Made by a program: the position numbers and the translations under genes. The notes below the pieces were generated by a model. It was given only the letters and a program-made list of their open reading frames with translations, had not been told where the DNA came from and did no database searches. A stretch of DNA of 36,508 nucleotides from Nitrospiria bacterium (GTDB taxonomy: Bacteria > Nitrospirota > UBA9217). Below are positions 1 to 7,340 of the stretch, one piece after another. The stretch is from contig CAKKPG010000203.1 in NCBI GenBank assembly GCA_919901555.1, forward strand, positions 1-36,508, written 5' to 3'. Position 1 is the first letter of the stretch, and every line of letters starts with the position of its first letter.

Positions 1-40
1 CAATTTGCAATTTGCATTTTTCAATGGAGCGAAGCGACGT

Positions 41-562
41 TCACCGCCACCTGCTCCATTTGAAATGCTCCTGCTTGACCTTTTCCTGGAGTTTGATGAT
101 CCCCTCCATGAGCGCCTCGGGCCGCGGCGGGCACCCCGGGATGTAGACATCTATGGGGAGGAACGCATCGGCGCCCTGAACCGTGCTGTAGGAATTGAAG
201 ATGCCCCCGCTACATGCGCAGCTGCCCATGGCGATCACGTACCGCGGCTCCGGCATCTGGTCATAGACCCGCCGCACGATGGGCGCCATTTTCTTCGTGA
301 TGGTGCCGGCGATGATGATGAAGTCCGCCTGGCGCGGCGATCCCCGGAAGATCACCCCGAATCGGTCAAGGTCATAGTGAGAAGCGCCGGTCGTCATCAT
401 CTCGATGGCGCAGCAGGCAAGCCCGAAGGTCATGGGCCACATGGACGACATCCTGCCCCAGTTCACGATCTTGTCGATGTTCGTGATGATGACGTTCGCG
501 CCCGGAATGATCTTCAGGCCTTTTTCTATTTCGATCGGTTCTACAGTCTGGACAGTCACCAT
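41..562 (-). CDS. nuoB: NADH-quinone oxidoreductase subunit B (NuoB)
   Basis: This 173-residue protein is the complex I subunit that carries the N2 [4Fe-4S] cluster, the last iron-sulfur centre before quinone. The cluster ligands are visible: the tandem Cys pair in [10 protein letters not shown] (C50, C51), the Cys in GSCACSGG (C115) and the Cys in PGCPPRPEA (C144). Length and motifs are normal for the family. It follows nuoA on the same strand, in the usual nuoAB order, so the operon would continue with nuoC/D beyond the left edge. The 55-base spacer to nuoA contains short repeats of the CTCCGCATTCCGC kind seen elsewhere in the window. Identification is firm. Confidence 0.97.
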   Translation of the reverse strand: MVTVQTVEPIEIEKGLKIIPGANVIITNIDKIVNWGRMSSMWPMTFGLACCAIEMMTTGASHYDLDRFGVIFRGSPRQADFIIIAGTITKKMAPIVRRVYDQMPEPRYVIAMGSCACSGGIFNSYSTVQGADAFLPIDVYIPGCPPRPEALMEGIIKLQEKVKQEHFKWSRWR

Positions 563-617
563 GCTGCTTCCCTACTCTCTTGCATATGCACTCCGCATTC
601 CGCACTCCGCATTCGTA

Positions 618-992
618 TCAGTCCCACACAAAAGCCTCTTTCTTCCAGGCATAGATAAACCCGAGGACCAGCACAGCCATGAACAGCATCATTTCGACCA
701 GCGCATACAGCCCGAGTCCGTCAAAGACCACGGCCCAGGAGTAAAGAAAGACCGCCTCCACGTCGAACACCACAAAGAGCATGGCAATGAGGTAGAACTT
801 GATGCTGAAGCGGTACCGCGGCTCACCCACCGGAGGGTTCCCTGACTCATAGGGCAGCAGCTTGTCCGGGTACGGCCTCCTCAGCCTGAACAGGCCGCCC
901 ACGAGGAGGGTCCCGGCGCCGAAAGCCAGGGCCGCCACCATGAGCAGAATGATCGGCAGGTAGTTCACGGGTATAAAGCTGCCTGGTGTCAT
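618..992 (-). CDS. nuoA: NADH-quinone oxidoreductase subunit A (NuoA)
   Basis: This 124-residue integral membrane subunit of complex I has the family pattern: an N-terminal hydrophobic helix, a loop containing the PYESG motif (about residues 47-51) and a conserved RFSIKFYLIAMLFVVFDVE stretch, followed by a third helix. The ATG at 992 has a purine-rich GAGGAG about a dozen bases upstream. It is the first gene of the nuo operon, with no gene upstream of it for about 360 bases. Its role is in the membrane arm near the quinone site. Identification is firm. Confidence 0.96.
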   Translation of the reverse strand: MTPGSFIPVNYLPIILLMVAALAFGAGTLLVGGLFRLRRPYPDKLLPYESGNPPVGEPRYRFSIKFYLIAMLFVVFDVEAVFLYSWAVVFDGLGLYALVEMMLFMAVLVLGFIYAWKKEAFVWD

Positions 993-1011
993 CGGATCCG
1001 TTCTCCTCGCC

Positions 1012-1320
1012 TACCCCGGATAAACCGGAAAAGCTTTCTCGCGCAAAGCCGCAAAGAACATCATAAACCTTGGCTTGCCAAATGAATCACCCCGCAGCAA
1101 GCTGACGGGGTATCTGGTCATTAATTCTCCCCTCCCTACGATGGGAGGGGATCAAGGGGAGGGTGATGCGTTCGACATTCCCGCACTTCACCCTCACCTA
1201 ACCTCTCCCATCAAGGGAGAGGAACCTATAAGGTGACCCTGTGGCAAGCTACAGGGAATTGCAAGTTCAAGATTTTGACTTTCTTTGCGACTTGGCGCCT
1301 TTGCGCGAACATTTTCTTGC
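1012..1320. repeat. Gene-free spacer filled with inverted intergenic repeats
   Basis: The 358 bases between nuoA and the ferredoxin gene hold no convincing gene. On the left is CCCGGATAAACCGGAA followed by a TCGCGCAAAGCCGCAAAG arm, and on the right the complementary-type arm CTTTGCGACTTGGCGCCTTTGCGCG (about 1280-1310). Between them are two further hairpins built from CTCCCCTCC/GGGAGGGG (about 1127-1160) and CCTCTCCCATCAAGGGAGAGG (about 1201-1222). The same CCCGGAYAARCCGGAA plus GCAAAG-arm arrangement recurs between nifD and nifH. The nuo promoter must lie here but I cannot pick it confidently. Confidence 0.7.
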
Positions 1321-1350
1321 CGTCCTGAGAAGAATTTGATTCCTGTGTTA

Positions 1351-1863
1351 CTAAAATACGGGCCCGAATTCGGCGATCTCCCGCGCATATCTCTCTCGCT
1401 TGAGCGCCGACGCCTCTGCCGCCGAAACCCAGCGGAGCGCATGGGCCGTGCATTTCGTGACGCAGGCGGGCTTCAGGCCCTTGTCGATCCGGTCTTTGCA
1501 GTAGTCGCACTTGATGACCCTGCCCGTCTCCGGGTTCCACTGCGGCACGCCCCAGGGGCATGCCGTGATGCAGGACTTGCACCCCACGCAGAGAGCCTGT
1601 TCGACGAACACGATGCCGTCCTTCGCCCGCTTCTGCATCGCGCCCGTCGGGCACGCCGACGCGCACCACGGCTTTTCGCAGTGGAAGCAGGGCATGAAGG
1701 CGAACTGTATTTTCGGTATGCCTCTCACCATTTTCGGCCCCACGGGGATGATCCTGCAATACCGGGGACCGACGGGGACATTGTTCTTCGTCTTGCAGTG
1801 CACCTCGCAGGCATAGCAGCCGATGCACCGTTTCTGATCCTGATAAATATAGTAAATGCTCAT
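1351..1863 (-). CDS. Four-cluster ferredoxin-type electron transfer subunit of a molybdopterin oxidoreductase
   Basis: This 170-residue protein is an iron-sulfur subunit of the DmsB/PhsB/NrfC type, which passes electrons to or from a molybdopterin catalytic subunit. Four cysteine groups are visible: C13-C16-C19-C23, C59-C62-C67-C71, C92-C95-C98-C102, and C119-C122-C134-C138, enough for four [4Fe-4S] clusters in the usual cross-paired arrangement. There is no signal peptide. The ATG at 1863 has AGGAGAGG nearby upstream. It lies 23 bases downstream of the catalytic subunit gene, so the pair forms one enzyme. No membrane anchor subunit (NrfD or PhsC type) follows, so the final electron partner is not encoded here and is probably soluble. 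Confidence 0.9.
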   Translation of the reverse strand: MSIYYIYQDQKRCIGCYACEVHCKTKNNVPVGPRYCRIIPVGPKMVRGIPKIQFAFMPCFHCEKPWCASACPTGAMQKRAKDGIVFVEQALCVGCKSCITACPWGVPQWNPETGRVIKCDYCKDRIDKGLKPACVTKCTAHALRWVSAAEASALKRERYAREIAEFGPVF

Positions 1864-1886
1864 GATGACCTCTCCTTATCCTTCGC

Positions 1887-3968
1887 TCAAGCCTTCTTTA
1901 CGCTCACCATACACTCGAGATACGCCACGCCGCCGCCGACGGGGTCGACCGTTTCGAGGAGCCCGGACTCGAGTTTTGTGTCCCGCAGGCCCTTCTTGAA
2001 CGACCGGGTTTTGAGCGGTATCTCATTGCCGAAGCCGTGGAGCATGAACACCGCTTCGGGATGGATGAAGGGGGTCGCCTTCACCTTGATCGTGCCGCTG
2101 TACCCATCGGCGCTCACCATCGCCATGCCGCCGTCCTTGATCCCGAGCTTCTCGGCCTCCTCGTCATTCAACCACAGGACATTCTCCGGCACGATCTCAT
2201 TGAGATACACATTGTTCTGTGATTGCGCATGGGTATGCACCGCCGTCCGCCCGAATGCGAGCCTGAAGGAACCCACATCAGGTTTTTTGGGGCTTACATA
2301 CGGCGCCAGTGACTCAAACTTGCTTTTTGCAAGTGACGGGGAAACGATCTCGATTTTTCCCGACGGCGTGTTGAACTTCAGCGCTGCCCGGTCCATCATG
2401 ATCGGCTTCGAAGAGAGGCTCACCGAGCCCTTGGCGTCGAAATCCGAGATCTTGACGCCGGTACCATCGAGCTGGTAATTCCAGATTTCCTCAATGCTAT
2501 TATAAGGGAAATACTTGCCGCTCCCCATCTGCTCGGTGATGAGCTTGAATATCTCCCATGCCGGTTTGCTGTCGTACCGCGGGCTGATCGCCTGTTTCCT
2601 CATGATAATGCTCGGCTTCGGCCCTTTCTGCACCGAAAGGATATTGGATCGCTCAAGATAGGTGGCCTCGGGCAGGATAACGTCGGAATACCAGCCGGTC
2701 TCGCTGTAATTGACATCGATCGAGACAAGGAGCTCGAGGTTGTCGAGCGTCTTTTTTTGCGCCTCGGGGTCGGGCAGGGAAGCGATAGGGTCGTACCGGT
2801 AGGCAAAAAACGCCTTGATCGGATAGGGCTGTCCCGTGCGTATCGCCTTGTACAGGTTCACGATATGGCCCGTGCCCATGGATTTGCCGGCCATTTCGGC
2901 ATCGACGATCTTGTCCTTCACCTCGGGGATATTCTCGCCGAGCGAGTGCAATGATTTCGCGCCGGCGTCCTTTGCCCCCTTTGCAATGATCAGCCCGCCC
3001 TTTGCTTCGATATTCCCCATCAGGGCATTGAGGATGTAAATCGATCTGCTGCTGTAAAATGAATCCACGTAGCGGGCCAGCATCCATCCGCCGTGGAATA
3101 TCACTCCCGGCTTGGACGCGCTGACGTCGCGGGCGAGGTCGATGATCTCCCGGGCCGGAATGCCGGTCTCTTTTTCCGCCCACGGGGGGGTGTAGGCAGC
3201 CACAAAGCTCTCGAGTTCCGCCAATCCCGTTACCCATTTACTCACGAAATCGACATCATAGAGTCGTTCTTTCAGGATCACATGGATGAGGGCAAGATTC
3301 AGGGCATAATCCGTGCCTGGTCGTATCATCAGGAATTTGTCGGCTTTGGATGCCGTGACCGTTGCCCGAATATCGATGTAGGTCAGCTTTGCTCCGGCCT
3401 CCAGCGCATCGAGGATATTGTTCACCTCTTTCACCTGAAGCGATTCAAAAACATTTCTCCCGTAGAGCACGATATGCTTCGTATTGGTAAAATCGTACCC
3501 GAGATCGCCGCGGCCGTACCCCAGAAGCGATTGACACGCGATGTTGACATTTTTGCCGCAGGTGGCATCGTGGTCCAGATAATTCGGAGAGCCAAGCGCC
3601 TTCATGAAGCTTTTCGTCAGGTCCGTAAACGGTCCGCTCCGGTCGGCGAGGGCGATGGCCTTCGCGCCGTGCTTTTTCGTTATCTCTTTGAGTTTTCCCG
3701 AGATGAACTCTAGGGCCTCGCCCCAGGTCGCCTTCTTCCACTGCCCTGATCCCCTCGGCCCGGTGCGGATCATGGGGTGTTGAGGCCGCTCCGTATCGTA
3801 TTCAAAGGCAAGGCCCGCGGACCCCTTTGCGCAGAGGCTTCCCTCGATGCCCGGCACATGGGGATTGCCCTCGATCCACTTCACCATGCCGTCCTCCACC
3901 TCCACCCGGATGGGGCAGCGGACTGCGCACATTCCGCACATGCTGTATACAGACGAAGTCTCTCCCAT
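1887..3968 (-). CDS. Molybdopterin oxidoreductase catalytic subunit, PhsA/PsrA-like (thiosulfate/polysulfide reductase type)
   Basis: This 693-residue protein belongs to the complex iron-sulfur molybdoenzyme (DMSO reductase) superfamily. The N-terminal [4Fe-4S] ligands C11-x2-C14-x3-C18 and C46 are present. The HDATCGKN segment places C137 as the likely Mo/W-coordinating cysteine, as in the PhsA/PsrA and nitrate reductase NapA types rather than the Ser-ligated DMSO reductases. The C-terminal molydopterin dinucleotide-binding domain is recognisable from AVHTHAQSQNN onward. The start is fixed by a GGGAGGAAACA ribosome site right before ATG 3968, and the protein begins almost at the first cluster, so there is no twin-arginine leader. 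That is unusual for PhsA/PsrA, which are exported. Substrate is inferred only from family resemblance and from the linked TauE-type exporters: a sulfur oxyanion or polysulfide is most likely. Confidence 0.85.
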   Translation of the reverse strand: MGETSSVYSMCGMCAVRCPIRVEVEDGMVKWIEGNPHVPGIEGSLCAKGSAGLAFEYDTERPQHPMIRTGPRGSGQWKKATWGEALEFISGKLKEITKKHGAKAIALADRSGPFTDLTKSFMKALGSPNYLDHDATCGKNVNIACQSLLGYGRGDLGYDFTNTKHIVLYGRNVFESLQVKEVNNILDALEAGAKLTYIDIRATVTASKADKFLMIRPGTDYALNLALIHVILKERLYDVDFVSKWVTGLAELESFVAAYTPPWAEKETGIPAREIIDLARDVSASKPGVIFHGGWMLARYVDSFYSSRSIYILNALMGNIEAKGGLIIAKGAKDAGAKSLHSLGENIPEVKDKIVDAEMAGKSMGTGHIVNLYKAIRTGQPYPIKAFFAYRYDPIASLPDPEAQKKTLDNLELLVSIDVNYSETGWYSDVILPEATYLERSNILSVQKGPKPSIIMRKQAISPRYDSKPAWEIFKLITEQMGSGKYFPYNSIEEIWNYQLDGTGVKISDFDAKGSVSLSSKPIMMDRAALKFNTPSGKIEIVSPSLAKSKFESLAPYVSPKKPDVGSFRLAFGRTAVHTHAQSQNNVYLNEIVPENVLWLNDEEAEKLGIKDGGMAMVSADGYSGTIKVKATPFIHPEAVFMLHGFGNEIPLKTRSFKKGLRDTKLESGLLETVDPVGGGVAYLECMVSVKKA

Positions 3969-3999
3969 TGTTTCCTCCCAAACCGCGTTACAAGATACT

Positions 4000-4042
4000 C
4001 CTCACCCCTCCCCGTCCGGCGCCTTCGCGGGGAAGGGTGAAG
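4000..4042. repeat. Inverted repeat in the 83-base TauE-oxidoreductase spacer
   Basis: CCTCACCCCTCCCCG and CGGGGAAGGGTGAAGG form the imperfect arms of a hairpin between two co-transcribed genes. It is not followed by a T-run, so it looks like an intergenic repeat or an mRNA processing hairpin rather than a terminator. Confidence 0.5.
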
Positions 4043-4051
4043 GTCAATTCG

Positions 4052-4441
4052 TTAATACACCCCGAGCAGGTTCAAGGCGAGAATCACCAGCCCTGCCACA
4101 GCTATCTTCTTGACCGTCGTCGGACTGACGCGCTTGGCTATCTGCGGCGCGATGTATCCGCCCAGGATGGCTGCGGGGAACATGATGAGAAAAAACAGAA
4201 AGTCGAAGTTTCCGAACTGGTAGTGGCGCATGGTCCCCATGAGGGTGTTGAAAAAGATCGCCAGCAGCGAGCTTCCAACGACCACATACATGGGAAGCCC
4301 CAGCCCGACCGTCATTAAAGGAACCATGAACGGCCCGCCGCCGAACCCGAACATTGATGAAACAATGGCGATCAGGAAACCGCCGATGCATCCCAGAACT
4401 ATGTTGATCTTGAACTCATGTCCCCAGAATTCGACTATCAT
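4052..4441 (-). CDS. TauE/SafE-family half-exporter (single TauE repeat)
   Basis: This 129-residue membrane protein has about four hydrophobic segments and the TauE/SafE (DUF81) signature with the glycine-rich FGFGGGPFMVPLM turn. A complete TauE/SafE transporter is about 250 residues with two such repeats; this gene encodes one. The next gene upstream encodes the other half behind a periplasmic domain, so the two probably assemble as a split transporter for sulfite, a sulfonate or another anion. AAGGAGGG lies just before ATG 4441. It is co-transcribed with its neighbours from the sigma-54 promoter at 5848-5862. Confidence 0.88.
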   Translation of the reverse strand: MIVEFWGHEFKINIVLGCIGGFLIAIVSSMFGFGGGPFMVPLMTVGLGLPMYVVVGSSLLAIFFNTLMGTMRHYQFGNFDFLFFLIMFPAAILGGYIAPQIAKRVSPTTVKKIAVAGLVILALNLLGVY

Positions 4442-4486
4442 GATATCCCTCCTTCGTAATTATGCGTTATGTGCCTTCCGTTGCGG

Positions 4487-5764
4487 TTAACCCTGTTTTG
4501 TCTTCGCGGCCTCTTCGGCCTTCTTCTTGAACTCTTTCAGAATCGCCTGCTCCTTCTTGTTCTTTTCCAGGTAACCCGGGGTCGTCTGCCAGAACATGAG
4601 GCCGGCAAGGATCAGCAGGATCCATCCGAAGACGAATTTAAACTGTTCCAGGGTGATCAGCTCCGTCAGCTTCGGCCCGATAAAACCGCCGACCACCATG
4701 GCGAGGCCGATGGCAACGCCCAGCTTCCAGCTGATAAACTTGATCTTCGAGTAGTTGTAGATGCCGCTCCCCTGGGAAAAGAGGACTGTCGGCATGACCG
4801 TTCCGGCCACGATGGTGTGAGGTATGGGCCAGATGGAAACAAGGAGCGGATTCATGATAAACCCGCCTCCCGCGCCCATGAGGACGCCGAAAATGGCGAT
4901 TGCCAGGGTGAGGAAGAACGGACCGAAGAGGTTCACGCTCGTCCCCCCATTACTGAGATAGACAAGGGGAAAATTGATTTTATTATCGAACGATACAGGC
5001 CGGCTCTTCGTGTTCTTATCCACGGCGGCGGATAAATAGTACGTGCCCGGCGCAAGACCTTTCCGGATTTTTATTTCCGCCTTATAGCTCCCGTCGGGAT
5101 GTACCTCGACATCGGCGCTGAATACCTTGTCGGAGGATATGAAGCGCGCCTTCACGAGCTGCATGGAGCGCTTGGCGTTTTCCTTTTCATCCATTGTCGG
5201 AAGAGGCGTTCCCCGCGACCCGATGATGCTGCCCATGAGCGTGGCCTGGTATCGGTCGATCTTCCGAGCACCGGGAACGGAGTAGGCAACGTCCGCGCCG
5301 AGGTCCTTCAGCGCCTTGGAGTAAGACCATTTCTTGCCTTCCTTCCTGATTATGTCGAGATTTTCCTTCTGCTCTCTCGGAACAAATATCTTGTAATAGG
5401 CGGGCATTTCATGGGTCATGTAGAGAATATAGGGTCTCTTTCCCGTTTCCTTGTCCGCCTCGGCGTCGAACCGGGAGGCCCGCACCGTCTTCTCCGCCCA
5501 CACCTCAAGGTAGACCGGCTTGCCTACCGGCGCTTGGCCGGTAACGATGATCGTGCCGCCATTGTTCAATGATGTTTTGTCGATCAGAACGGTCGGTGCA
5601 ACTGCTCTTGACGCGTTCTTTGCGCCCGCCTTTGCATCAGTTCCTGCCCCGGACTTTACAGCCTGCCCGGCCGGCTTCGGCTTCTCGGCAAAGGCGCCGT
5701 TCTGCCAGAGCATGATGAAAGCTGCGGTTACTGCAATGACCAGCGACAACCAGAAACGTTTCAT
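4487..5764 (-). CDS. TauE/SafE-family half-exporter with N-terminal periplasmic domain
   Basis: This 425-residue protein has a signal peptide or first helix (MKRFWLSLVIAVTAAFIML), then about 240 residues of predicted extracytoplasmic sequence with beta-rich character (PTVLIDKTSLNNGGTI, GSYKAEIKIRKGL), and then a C-terminal TauE/SafE half with the GAGGGFIMNPLL turn and about four helices. It ends in a charged lysine-rich cytoplasmic tail. I chose ATG 5764 because it has a perfect GGAGGGGGTCCT site in front. The reading frame can be extended upstream to 5869, but that extension crosses the sigma-54 promoter and would not be in the transcript. The periplasmic domain is not one I recognise; it may bind the exported anion or interact with the sensor lipoprotein. 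It is the first gene of the operon. Confidence 0.85.
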   Translation of the reverse strand: MKRFWLSLVIAVTAAFIMLWQNGAFAEKPKPAGQAVKSGAGTDAKAGAKNASRAVAPTVLIDKTSLNNGGTIIVTGQAPVGKPVYLEVWAEKTVRASRFDAEADKETGKRPYILYMTHEMPAYYKIFVPREQKENLDIIRKEGKKWSYSKALKDLGADVAYSVPGARKIDRYQATLMGSIIGSRGTPLPTMDEKENAKRSMQLVKARFISSDKVFSADVEVHPDGSYKAEIKIRKGLAPGTYYLSAAVDKNTKSRPVSFDNKINFPLVYLSNGGTSVNLFGPFFLTLAIAIFGVLMGAGGGFIMNPLLVSIWPIPHTIVAGTVMPTVLFSQGSGIYNYSKIKFISWKLGVAIGLAMVVGGFIGPKLTELITLEQFKFVFGWILLILAGLMFWQTTPGYLEKNKKEQAILKEFKKKAEEAAKTKQG

Positions 5765-5847
5765 AGGACCCCCTCCTCTAATTTTTTTGCAGCGCGTACC
5801 ATCAACTGAAAAAGTGGATGAGAAAGCGCATGCATTCTCATAGCAAA

Positions 5848-5862
5848 GCAATTGCAGTGCCA
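5848..5862 (-). promoter_or_regulatory. Sigma-54 (-24/-12) promoter of the TauE/molybdoenzyme operon
   Basis: Read on the minus strand the sequence is TGGCAC-TGCAA-TTGC, an exact match to the TGGCAC-N5-TTGC sigma-54 consensus. Transcription would start near 5836, giving a leader of about 70 bases before ATG 5764. Two matching dyads lie upstream, as expected for an enhancer-dependent promoter. Confidence 0.9.
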
Positions 5863-5915
5863 TATTCATAACATATGGATTTTAATGGATTGCTGTGAAC
5901 AGCGGAGCTTTGAGT

Positions 5916-5931
5916 GTTCCCGAAGGGGAAC
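5916..5931. promoter_or_regulatory. Enhancer dyad 1 (GTTCCC-N4-GGGAAC)
   Basis: This is a perfect 6-bp-arm palindrome with the same flanks (TGTTCCC...GGGAACGCA) as the second dyad. It lies about 60 bases upstream of the -24 element. It is a candidate binding site for the adjacent NtrC-type regulator. Confidence 0.75.
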
Positions 5932-5959
5932 GCAGGGGAGGGGTGAAAAAAGGCAAAAT

Positions 5960-5975
5960 GTTCCCAAAAGGGAAC
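5960..5975. promoter_or_regulatory. Enhancer dyad 2 (GTTCCC-N4-GGGAAC)
   Basis: This second copy of the palindrome is centred 44 bp from the first, about four helical turns, so both sites face the same side of the DNA. That is typical of paired upstream activator sites for sigma-54 activators. It sits just past the stop codon of the regulator gene that probably recognises it. Confidence 0.75.
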
Positions 5976-5981
5976 GCAGGA

Positions 5982-7340
5982 TCATTCAATTCCGTATTCC
6001 TTCAGCTTTTTCCAGAGCACTTTTCTGCTGATTCCAAGGCGCTTCGCAGCCTCGATTTTCTTGCCCCCTGCTTCGCTGAGCGCATTCAAAAGCCTCTGTT
6101 TTTCAAAGCATCTGATGCTTGCATCCAGGGAAAGGGCGTCGGTGATACAGGGAATCGTTTCAGAACCCCCCGTTATCTCTTCAGGGAGATGTTTTCGGTC
6201 TATGACGCTGTTTTTTGCGAGAACAACGGCCCTCTCAACAGCGTGCTTCAGTTCCCTCACATTCCCGGCGTAGGTGTAGGCGAGCAGGGCCTCGTAGGCA
6301 GGCTGCGACAGGGACAGGTCGGCCCTGTGGTATTTATTCTTGAAGTAGTTGAGGAAATGGTCTATGAGATAGGGGACATCTTCCTTCCGTTCTCTGAGCG
6401 GCGGCAGGGTGATGGGCACCACGTTGATTCGATAGAAGAGGTCTTCCCTGAACCCTCCCGCTGCAATGCGTTCCTTCAGGTTCTTACTCGTGGCGTATAC
6501 ACTCCGCACATCCACCTTGAGAGGGGCATTGCCGCCCAGCCGGGTTATCAAGCCGTCCTCCAGGACCCGGAGCAGCTTCGGCTGCAAAGACATCGGGATG
6601 TCGCCGATCTCATCAAAAAAGATGGTGCCGCCGTCGGCAAACTCGAATTTGCCCTTGCGGGTCTCCGTCGCGCCCGTAAAGGCCCCCTTTTCGTGGCCGA
6701 ACAGCTCGGACTCAAAAAGATTTTCAGGTATGGCCGCGCAGTTGATCTTGACGAACGGCTTTTCACCTCTCCGGCTCAACCGATGGAGGGCGTTTGCAAC
6801 CAGTTCTTTTCCCGTTCCGCTCTCCCCCTGAACGAGGACAGGTACGTCCGTAACCGCCACTGATGCAATGCGATCGAAGACGTCCTTCATCGCGGGACTG
6901 ACCCCGATGATGTTCTCAAATTCAACTTTCTCCCGCAGGGTCTCTTTCAGGAAGCTTACTTCGTCTTCGAGCTTCTGAAATTTCAAGAACCGCTCCACGG
7001 CAATCAGAAGTTCTTCGTTGGCGAAGGGCTTCGCAATATAATCAAAAGCCCCCTTTTTGATGGCCTGCACAGCGCTCTTTATTTCCGCATGCCCCGTAAT
7101 GATGATCACACCCGTCTTCGGGGAAACGGCCTCCGCCTTTTCAAGGATCTCGAACCCGTCGTGGTACGGGAGTTTGAGGTCCGTAATGATCAGCTCGTAT
7201 GCGGTGTTTTCCAGGGCGCGAAGTCCTTCGCGTCCGTCCGCGCACACGGAGACGGCATATCCCTGATAGGCCAGGAAATGGTTCATGCCGAGCCGCATGA
7301 TGGGATCATCTTCTACGATAAGAATGCGCTTTTTCATCAT
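5982..7340 (-). CDS. Sigma-54-dependent response regulator (NtrC family)
   Basis: This 452-residue protein has three parts in order: a receiver domain (phospho-acceptor D54 in IITDLKLP, switch lysine in AKPF), an AAA+ domain with Walker A GESGTGKE (172-179), the sigma-54 contact loop GAFTGA (219-224) and Walker B FFDEIGD, and a C-terminal Fis-type helix-turn-helix (AAKRLGISRKVLWKKL). It overlaps the kinase gene by 4 bases (ATGA; a second ATG at 7337 is also possible), so the two are translationally coupled. Its promoter target is most likely the operon immediately downstream, where a perfect sigma-54 promoter and two identical-type dyads lie between its own stop codon and the TauE gene. Confidence 0.95.
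   Translation of the reverse strand: MMKKRILIVEDDPIMRLGMNHFLAYQGYAVSVCADGREGLRALENTAYELIITDLKLPYHDGFEILEKAEAVSPKTGVIIITGHAEIKSAVQAIKKGAFDYIAKPFANEELLIAVERFLKFQKLEDEVSFLKETLREKVEFENIIGVSPAMKDVFDRIASVAVTDVPVLVQGESGTGKELVANALHRLSRRGEKPFVKINCAAIPENLFESELFGHEKGAFTGATETRKGKFEFADGGTIFFDEIGDIPMSLQPKLLRVLEDGLITRLGGNAPLKVDVRSVYATSKNLKERIAAGGFREDLFYRINVVPITLPPLRERKEDVPYLIDHFLNYFKNKYHRADLSLSQPAYEALLAYTYAGNVRELKHAVERAVVLAKNSVIDRKHLPEEITGGSETIPCITDALSLDASIRCFEKQRLLNALSEAGGKKIEAAKRLGISRKVLWKKLKEYGIE

Noticed and set aside
5765-5869. N-terminal extension of the TauE protein to 5869
   Set aside because: The extension crosses the sigma-54 promoter; a strong ribosome site and signal peptide define ATG 5764.
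5895-6863. 322-codon plus-strand frame over the enhancer dyads and response regulator
   Set aside because: It runs antisense to the receiver/AAA+ regulator and its start lies among the regulatory palindromes.
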